NCBI GenBank assembly: GCA_024639405.1
Contig: JAHEIL010000047.1
Location: 21,168 to 85,167, forward strand
Source of the DNA: Crocinitomicaceae bacterium
GTDB lineage: Bacteria; Bacteroidota; Bacteroidia; Flavobacteriales_D; Crocinitomicaceae
DNA length: 64,000 nt
Direction of reading: 5' to 3'
Position numbers and translations under genes: made by a program. Below the pieces are notes generated by a model, which saw only the letters and a list, made by a program, of their open reading frames with translations, was not told the origin of the DNA and ran no database searches. Of this stretch, positions 1 through 10,300 are shown piece after piece. How positions within the stretch are numbered: the stretch's first letter is position 1; every line of letters begins with the position of its first letter.

Positions 1-1395
1 GCAGTTGCAGTATTTCCAGATGCATCAGTTACTATCCATGTAACTGTTGTTGTTCCAACTGGGAAAGCAGTAGGTGCATCATTTGTAACACTTGCAATCG
101 TACAATTATCAGATGTAACAGGTGTACCTAAATTAATTCCAGTTTTTGTACAACCTGCAGTTAAAGTAGTATTAATATTAGCAGGTGCTGTAATTACAGG
201 AATTATGTTATCAATTACGGTTACTTTTTGGATTTTAATTGTTGTATTTCCTGATCCATCAGTAACACTGTATTGAATATTTGTAATTCCAACTGGATAA
301 AATGCAGGAGCATTGTTTGTGATTGCCGAAATAACTGAACAGTTATCAGAAGCAGATGCAGAACCAATCGGGAAACCAAACGCTCCACATCCTGAATTTG
401 TAAATACGGTAATATCTGCAGGAATAGTTAATAGTGGTTTAATTGAATCAATTACTGTTATCGTTGCAGTAGCAGTACTTACATTATTAGAAGGATCTAC
501 AACAGTAAGAACAACAAGATTTGCTCCTAAGTTACTACAATTAAACGTTGTATTATTCAATGTCATCGTTGCAATCGAACAGTTATCGGTAGAATTTCCA
601 CCAACTTGACTTGGTGTAATCGTTACCGCACCACCTGTATTTAAATATGCGTTAATATTTTGAACTACTGCTGTTGGAGGAGTATTGTCAACGATAGTTA
701 CAATAGCATTACCTGTTGCAACATTTCCTTTCGTATCTGTAACTGTCAAAGTAACTGTATTTGAACCCACATTTGAACATGTGAAAGCAGTTTGACTCAA
801 TACAACTGAAGCCACACCACAATTGTCAAATGAACCATTATTTATTTGAGCTGCAGTAATAGAAGCTTGTCCAGAAGCATTTAAATACAAAATTGCATTT
901 TGAGTAATAACGGTAGGTAAAATCGAATCAACCACTGTTACAATTGCTGTTTTGGTTTTAATGTTTCCATTAACATCTGTCACAGTTAAAGTAACCGTGT
1001 TAGCTCCTGTATTCGAACAAGAGAAATTAGTAACATCTAATGACATTGTAGCAATTGCGCAATTGTCAGTAGAACCATTATCAATTTGCGCTGGAGTAAT
1101 AGAAACAGTACCAGCAGTATTTAAATAAACAGTAATGTTTTGTGTTACTACAGTAGGTTTAATCGTATCAATAACAGTAACAACAGCTGTTGCAGAACTA
1201 ATATTTCCATTATCATCAGTTACAGTTAAAGTAACAGTATTTGCACCAATGTTACTACAGTTAAATTGAGATGGATTAACAGCTAGTGTTGCAACACCAC
1301 AATTATCTGAAGATCCATTATCTACTTGACTAGCTAAAAGAGTAATTGTTCCCTGTGCATTTAATGCAACTGTTACTGGTTGAGTAACTACCGTT
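1..1395 (-). repeat. HYR-type repeat region in the giant gene
   Basis: Minus-strand translation gives six successive units of about 80 residues. They carry the hyalin-repeat signature: PTVVTQN-like start, then DNGSxDNC, then a GxNTVTLTVTDxxGN segment, then the next linker VxDS. Four closely similar units are followed, toward the window edge, by two more divergent ones (ADITVFTN and ANINTTLT types). HYR domains have an Ig-like fold and occur in extracellular adhesion proteins. The array continues past position 1. Confidence 0.82.
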
Positions 1396-4300
1396 GGATT
1401 AATAATATCTTGAATGGTAATAACTCCTGAAATATTAGATTTTGACATTCCACAAAGTCCATTTACTACAACATAGTAATATCGAGGACCAACTAATGTA
1501 TTACTAGGAACATACGTAGAATCTGTAGCTCCATTTATCAATGTCCCTCCAACATTTGAATTCGTTGAATTTACGTACCATTGATATGCTAAATCTTGAC
1601 CTACAGCTGTAACAGATAAAGTAGGTGGTGTAAAAGTTGGACATACATTCACCAACTGAGTGCTTGGATGTGTTGTAATCGATGGGTTAACAACATTTGG
1701 ACAATTATCAACAGAATTAGCTAATCCATCACCATCAATGTCTGTGTCATTTGCATCATTTACTCCGTCGCCATCAGTATCTACTCCATTATCAACAACA
1801 CCATCACCATTTACATCAGCATCAGATCCGTTAGGAATACCATCACCATCAATATCAGGATCATTAGCATCATTTATTCCATCTCCATCAGAATCTGGAC
1901 CATTATCAATAGTTCCATCACCATCAACATCAGCATCAGCAATATCATTTATGCCATCACCATCTGTATCTGGTCCATTATTTACAATTCCATCACCATC
2001 AGGATCAGCATCTACCACATTAGGTATACCATCACCATCGATGTCAGTATCGTTCGAATCATTTACACCGTCGTTATCCGTATCAGTTCCGTTATCAATA
2101 ACACCATCTCCATTTACATCTACATCTGCTCCGTTAAGAATACCATCACCATCAATATCTGGATCATTTGCATCATTAATTCCATCTCCATCAGTATCTG
2201 TGCCGTTATCAATAACACCATCACCATTAGAATCTGCATCCATAACATTTGGAATACCATCTCCATCGATATCTGGATCATTTACATCATTTACACCATC
2301 TGTATCTGTATCCGTCCCATTATCAATAACACCATCTCCGTTTACATCAGCATCTGCACTATCAACAATACCATCACCATCTGTATCTGTAACACCAGTG
2401 TCTGGAACCCCATCACCATTTGCATCAGCGTCAGAACTATTAGGAATTCCATCACCATCGATGTCTGGATCATTCGCATCATTGATACCATCTCCATCTG
2501 CATCTGTTCCATTATCAATAATTCCATCACCATTTACATCTGAATCAGGAGTATTTAATATTCCATCACCATCAATATCGGCATCATTTGAATCATTTAT
2601 ACCATCTCCATCTGTATCTGTACCATTGTTATTGACACCATCACCATCTGGATCAACATCAGAACCATTATTAATTCCGTCACCATCTATATCTGGATCG
2701 GTCGTATTTCCAATACCATCGCCATCTGTATCAGCATCAATAAACAAATTAAATGAAGCAGTATCAGTTCCTGCTGCATTAGAAGCAGTAACCAAATAAG
2801 CTGTTAAATTAAATACGTTTGTCGATGTACCGCTAATTAAACCAGTTGATGTATTTAAAACTAAACCATTCGGCAAACTTGGAGAAATTGAATAAGTTGC
2901 TTGACCACCAGCATTAATTGTTTGAATAGAAATTGGAACATTAATTACTTGATTATAAGTTGTATTTGAAAAACTAATTGCAGGAGGCGCTAATGTTTGA
3001 ACATTCGTATTTGTTACTGATGAAGCTGGATTACTATATACATCTTGGTATGCTAAGGTAACATCATAAGTTGTAAATGTTAATGCTGAACCCGCTGTAA
3101 CATTAGATGAAATCGGATTTGCACCAACCACATAGTTAAAGTTTGCACTTGTTGCATTGTTCATTGTCCATACTGTTGAAGCTCCACCACCAACAGGAGT
3201 AAATGTTAACATAACTGAACCAGCCAAAGGCGTTTCAGGTAATGTATAAACAATATTCAATGTCGTTGCTCCTGATGTATTTGTTGCTGGAGAAGTTAGC
3301 ACTGGGGATAAAGTATTACCTGTGGAAACAGTAATATCAAATGTATCTTTACACCCTGTATTATTTGTAAAAATTACAGATGCATTACCTGTAGCAATTC
3401 CAGTTACTACACCAAGATTTGAAACTGTTAATTTTGAAGTATTTGAAGATACCCATGCATTACTTGAAGCTGCAGTAGTAGTTGCCGTTAATGTAATTTG
3501 ATTTCCTGCTCCAACAGAAGATAATCCAGAAATAACAGGTAATGGATTTACAGTAATGATTTTATCTAAAGTATATACAGTTGAACAAACACCACTCGTT
3601 ACTGCTGCTCTATACGTTGTAGTTGAAGTCAACGCAGGAGTTGTAAATGTTGAAGCAGTTTCACCATTAACATCAATCCAAATTGGACTAGCAAATTTTT
3701 GCCATTGAATAGAAGAACCTACATTTCCTGACAATGTTAATGTTGTAGAAGAACCAGAGCAGATTGTTGAAGTACCTGAAATTGTTCCTGCAACTGAGGC
3801 TGGAGAAACCATAATACCACCTGAAACATTACTTGTATCAGATGGAGAACATGTACCACTTACGATACAATAGTAATACAATGTCCCAGCTGCTGTTGAA
3901 AGTGGCGTATAACTTGAAGAAGTTGCACCAGAAATAAGTGTTCCACCAACTGCACTGGCTGTTGTATTTTTATACCATTGATATGTTAACCCTACACCTG
4001 TTGCAGTTACTGACAATGCTGATAAAGAAGAATTTATACATACATTTTGAGCAACTGAAGATGGCTCAACTGTAATTGAAGGCACATCTAATACAGTAAA
4101 TAATTTAGTACTTGTATAAACACAACCATTTGAAATAAAAGAATATGTAATTGTAGCATTACCTAAAGACAAAGTAGTAGCTTCACCTGATATAGAATCA
4201 ATTGAAATTACAGTAGTATCAGATGAATACCAAGTTCCACCAGAATTTGAATGAACTAAAGTTGTTGTTGTATTTAAACAAATGGAAGGAGAAGAAATAA

Positions 4301-7300
4301 TTGTTGGACCTGCTTGAATAATATTATTAGAAGCGCCATTCATTGCATAAACAGGTGAAGAAGATGCTGGAGTTAAGTGATTTGCATTAGCTGTTAAATC
4401 AGTTAAACTTGTAATAGCATTATTATTTGCACCACCAACTCCTTGATTAAATTTATAGTATGCAACTAAATTATTTTCAGTACCAGTCAATTCTGTCGTG
4501 TAATTAGAAGAAATTTGACTATCAGTTCGATCAACATTCCATACTTTAACTTCATCAATATTTCCAGCAAATGTTCTATTTGGTGTTCCATTTCCTTGTC
4601 CATTATTATACCCTACTTTGAAATCATAAGTATTGAAATCTGGAACAAAAGTTTGAGACCTTGTAAACGTATAAACTAAAACACCATCAACATATATTTT
4701 AACTACTTTAGTAGAAGCATTGTAGCTGGCAGCAACATGTTGCCATTTATTTAAAGTAATCACATTATTGGCTGTTGTTGCCAATTCCCATGACCAATTT
4801 CGTTCAATCATAACTGATAATGCACCATTTGCATTCGTTGTAAATTGAAAATCACGTTTTGAAACAATTCCACCAAGAGTATTCCAAGCAGTAGGATAAA
4901 TCCATGCTTCAACTGTCCAATCTGTTAAATTAATTGAAGCATTTGCAGCTTTTGTTAAGTGTCCACCTGCAGTAAAGTTCACAGCTCTATCATAAGGATA
5001 TGGAGCGACTGGTACATTTATTGCAATAGTAGATCTAGGACTTTCACAACCAGTAGAATCAGTTTTTTGACTAACATAGTAATTAGTAGTACCAGAAACT
5101 GAAGTAATTGGAGTAAATGCAGTTGTAGTTGCTGAACCTCCAGTAGCAGTTGTATACCATTGAAGCGTATTACCAGAATTGGCTGTTGCTGTTAAAGGAC
5201 TAGCCACAGAATTAATACAAAGAGTATCATTAGAAACAACTGGAGCTGTTGGATTTGCAAAAACATTTACAGCAATAGTAGTTGCTGGACTTTCACAACC
5301 TGCTGAGCTTATTTGAATTGCATTGTAATTAAACAATCCAGTTGTAGTAGTTGAAGGTGTTGGAGTACAAGAAGGTTGTACTGTTGAATTCAAAAACCAT
5401 TGTAACATATTACCAGAAGTACCAGTTGCAGCTAAAGATGTTGCTGTTCCACTTTGACAATAATCAACAGAAGAAATTGTTGTTGTTGGTGCTGTTGGTA
5501 TTGAATTTACAGTTACAGTAATTGCTAAACGAGCACTTTCACAACCATTCGTTGTATCTTTTTGACTTACATAAAAAATAGTTGAACCAGTAGAACTTGT
5601 ATTTGGAGTTGGAGCTGTAGCACTAGCAGTACCTCCAGTTGCAACAGTATACCATTGTAAAACACAACCATTTGCTGACGTTGCTTGTAATGGAAGAGCA
5701 GATTGATTTTGGCAATAAGAAATTGTTGTTGCTTGTGTTGCATATTTAATAATTACAATACCTGAACCACCTTTTCCTCCAGCAGCAGATGAAGCTGATA
5801 ATGCTGAACCACCTTTTCCTCCATTACCAGTGTTTGCTGTTCCATTGGTTCCTGTAGTAACAGTTCCATTGTTTCCTCCAGCACCACCAATACCATAAGT
5901 TACAGATGTCCCGGTAATTGAAGAACTTATTCCAGCTCCTCCAGCACCTCCAGTAGCAGCTGAATTATTTGCTCCATTACCAAAAGCACCACCACCACCT
6001 TTACCACCAAAACCACCTCCGGATCCACCTCCACCGATGGCAGAAGAACAATTTGAGCTTTGAGATACTCCTGCAATATCAATTGAACGACAACCTTTAC
6101 CTCTATTACCACCTAAGGCAGTAATGGTTGCAAATGATGAGTTTTCACCATTTACTCCCCAGTTATTTGCTCGTGCATTTGCACCTCCAACACCACCATC
6201 ACCAATAACAATTGGATAAGAAGTTCCAGGTAAAACTGATAAACGACCAGTAAGTACCATTCCAGCACCACCGCCTCCACCGCCGGCATTGTCATATCCA
6301 GTAGCTCCACCACCAGCACCACCAACAACTAAATACTCAACACTTGTAACTCCAGCAGGTGCTGTCCAAGTTGATGCACCTAAGGTAGTAAATGTTTGAA
6401 CTGTTGGTGTTGAAACAGTTGGAACTGGTATAGTTGTTACAGCAACAGTAAGTGTGTTACTGTTTACAGCAGCACATGCTCCGCTTGTAATAACTGCTCT
6501 ATAATAAGTCGATGCTGTTAAGGCAGCTGTAGTATAATTTGCAGTTGTAGCACCAGTAATATTTGTCCATGTACTATTATTTAGTGAAGATTGCCATTGT
6601 ACAGTTCCTGTAAAACCAGTTAAATTCAAATCAACGGAAGCACCTCCACATACAGCAGTAGAATTTACTGATTCAGTTCCTGCAACAGAATTTGGACTTA
6701 CTGTTACTGTAATTGCTACTCTTGGACCTTCACAACCTGAAGTGTTCATTTGAGCAACATAATATGTAATTACACCAGTACTTGTTGTTACAGGAGTAAT
6801 TGCTGTAGTACTTCCTATTCCACCAGTAGCTACAGTATACCATTTTAGGGTATTCCCAGTCGTAGCAGTAGCAGTTAATGCTGTAGCTGTCGCGTTTAAA
6901 CAATAACCAATCGAAGTGTTAGCAACAGTTGGTGCTGCAGGAATGGCATTTACAGTAAGAGTATAAGTATTAGAAAATTGACATCCATTAAATGAGTATG
7001 TATATGTAATAATTGAAGAACCTGTAGTTAAACAAGTTACAAGACCAGTTGAATTAATTGTTGCTACACTTGTAGATGCAGATGACCAAGTACCACCTGA
7101 TTGAGGATGGTATAATTGAACAGTAGAACCAACACATGCAACAGAACCTGTAATTGACATAGGATTTGTATTCGCAACAAAATTTTCTGCTGTTCCAGTT
7201 CTAGTTATCTCAGATAAAGATGCTGATAAAGCACTTGGACCATTATCTATTAAATTGGCAATTCCTGTATTTGTTCCACCTGGGATTCCTTGATTAAAAT

Positions 7301-10300
7301 TGAAATATGCTATTAATGCTGTTTCTGTTCCTGCTAAAGGCGTATACATTGAAGCTAGAATTTCTTGTTGTGTTTTAGGCGTATTCCAAATTCGAACTTC
7401 ATCCATTGTTCCATTAAATGGATACTGACTATCTGAAAAAGCTCCAAGCGTCAATACTGTTGAAGTAAGAGCAGGGAATGAACCCGAAGATGTACCAACA
7501 AATACACCATTAATATAGTAAGAAACAACTGAATTGTTAACTACAACAGCAACGTGTTGCCAAACATTTTTTGAAATTGCCACTGATGATCCAACAAAAA
7601 CAGATCCACCTTCGAATACAATTTTCCCATCTGAAGTAGCCCAAGTATTTATACCAAATCTAAAACCACCTGCTTGACCAACACCTTGACTATTTGAAAC
7701 TATAGTTTGAATATTTGTAGCAGAAGTTGGAATATTTACCCATGCTTCAACTGTAAAATTATTTCCTAGAGCTGTTTGTGATTGATTTGCAAATTGTATT
7801 TTTCCTGTTCCGTTTAATGCCAATGCATTTCCAAAATTTTGATTTGTTAATATTGCTCCTGCAACTAAAATTGATTGTGTTGTAGCTCCTGTAGAAGTCA
7901 ATGAAATACTTCCAGTTGTCAATGAAGCACTAGCAGCCGTCATTCTAACATAAATGGTTGTTGTAGAAACAGTTCCAGCAGTTGGAGTCAATGATAACGA
8001 TGAAGAATATGTAATATCATCTAAAGAATATTCTAATCCTGTATAAGCTGCAACAATAAGATTTGCAGTTAAACTCACTCCAGACACTGTAAATGTTTGT
8101 GCAGAAGAAACCGCACCTGCACATTTTGAAAAAGATGTTAAAGTTCCTGTACTGACAATAGTTGGTGAATATGTGAAGTTTGTAGCACTAGTAGCAGTAC
8201 CAATTGCAGTAACAACTTGAAGTGTACCTGTCGTTCCGATTGGCGCTGTAGCAGTAATTGAAGTAGCACTATTGACAGTGAAAGCTGAAGCTGCTACTCC
8301 ATTAAATTTAACAACTGTTGCACCTGTTAAATTAGTACCTGTAATTGTTACTATTGTTCCATTATTTCCAGAAGTAGGAGTAAATGATGTTATTGTTGGT
8401 GGTCCAACTACTGTAATTGATTGAGTAGCTTGACAACCAAAAAGATTTGTATAAGTTATTGTTGCATTTCCTGTTGCTAAACCTGTAACAACCCCTGAGC
8501 TATTGACAGTTGCGATACTCGTATTAGAAGATACCCATGGTGTTGATGTACTTGATGAACCACTTCCAGTTAATGTTGTTGTTTGACCAAGTACAACTGA
8601 TGTATTCCCAGAAATTGTTGCTAAAGACCTTGAGCCAAATGCTGAAATTATCAACTTTCTTGCTCCTGCTGCAATGGATGAACTTATCGTAATATCAACT
8701 TTTTCACTTCCTAAATCAGCTCTATTGTAACGAACATATACTGTAGTTGCAGCAACTGTTCCAGAAACTTGTGGAAGCGTTAAACTTGAACTAAATGTAG
8801 TATTGTCTAATGAATATTCAAAATTTGGAGCAGCTGCAATTGAAATGTCTGAAGTAAGTCCTGTACCTGAAACTGAAATTGTTTGAGAAGTAGACGGACT
8901 GGCGCTACATTGAGTGAATGCATTCAATGAACAAGTAGCATAAACACCTGAAGATGGTGACATTGTGTTTTGTGTTAAACCAATTGTTGCATCTGTAACA
9001 TTTGATGTAATCATATCAACTTTTTGATCACCGTTAATATCTAATGCTTCTGCATTTCCACGAACAAAAGTTTGTCTATTTGAAAAAATAGAAGTTGGAG
9101 TTCCAGTTGCATTATTAATATATAGCCATAAATGTGACCACCATGCTCCTAAAAATATTTCAGGATAAGCATCACCATTTAAGTCTACAGATGAACTACC
9201 TGAAGAACCTTCATCAACTAAAGAATTGGTATATGTTGTGAAATTTGCACTTGTCAGTGTTCCTGAAACATATCCATTTTTCAAATACTTGTTATATAAA
9301 TAAATGTCATTTTTACCATCTTTATCTAAGTCATCAACAATAACGTAAACATGCCCAATAGCAATAGTGAACGAATTAGTTAATGCAAGGTTACCGGCAG
9401 TAGAATTATTTATGATTACATTGGTAGTACCACCTAAAGAAACAACAATATCAACTTTTCCATCGTTATTTAAATCACCTAAATCTAACCCATAAAATCC
9501 TGTTGTAGAAAGAGCAGTAGCAACAGGCGAATTAAAAGCGATTGATCCTGAAGTAGAGTTATTCGAAAAAATATTCAAATTCCCTCCTGATACCGCAGCA
9601 ATATCCACTTTTCCATCATAATTAAAATCTGCTACACGAATACTTGTTGTTGATGTAGAAATATTAACTGCTGCTGCAAATGAAATTGATCCGTAAATAG
9701 ATGTATTTCGTAAAATACTTAATCCTGAAGTACTACCTGTAATGATATCTAACTTGCCGTCACCATCTACATCAGCTACAGCCACTGTTCTTACTGTTCC
9801 TGTTACAGCATAATTTGTTGCTGATGAAAAATGTGAAGAACTAAGTGTCGTATTCGTACCTTTTAATAAATTTCTATTGACACTTATGTTGTTTACACCT
9901 CCTTTAAAAATATCAGACCAACCATCGTTATCAAAGTCACCTGCACCAACAATGATATCATTTGTATTTCCAGCTGATTCTCCTCCTCCGGCTATATTAG
10001 CAACAGTACCTACACTTGTAAATCCTAAAGGAGATGTAGTAATAGCTCCAATATTTTTGTTTATTAAGTTAAACTTTTTACTGGAATACAATACATATCC
10101 ATTTGTTACTACCGAAATAAAATCTCTAGTACTTCCATTTGGAACAATTACCGATAATGATGTAGTTGTTGCAGCATTAACTTTTGCTTGAACATTTCCA
10201 AAATAAACAATATTATTTGAAGCAGTTGCATCAAATCCAGTTCCACTAATTGTAACAACATCTCCTACTTCTGCATTTGTAGGTGTAATAGAAGACAATG

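Noticed and set aside
313..609. Small plus-strand frame in the HYR region
   Set aside because: It lies opposite an intact minus-strand coding frame that maintains domain motifs. Composition follows the antisense codons.
1690..2740. Regular DNA repeats that could suggest a CRISPR array
   Set aside because: The period follows the 12-13-residue protein repeats and there are no unique spacers of fixed length. No cas genes are present.
1660..2799. Plus-strand open frame of 379 codons rich in PSPSxS
   Set aside because: It is the antisense of the thrombospondin type-3 array of the giant minus-strand gene. The DGDGIPN codons read backward give SPS-type repeats without stops. No start context or promoter.
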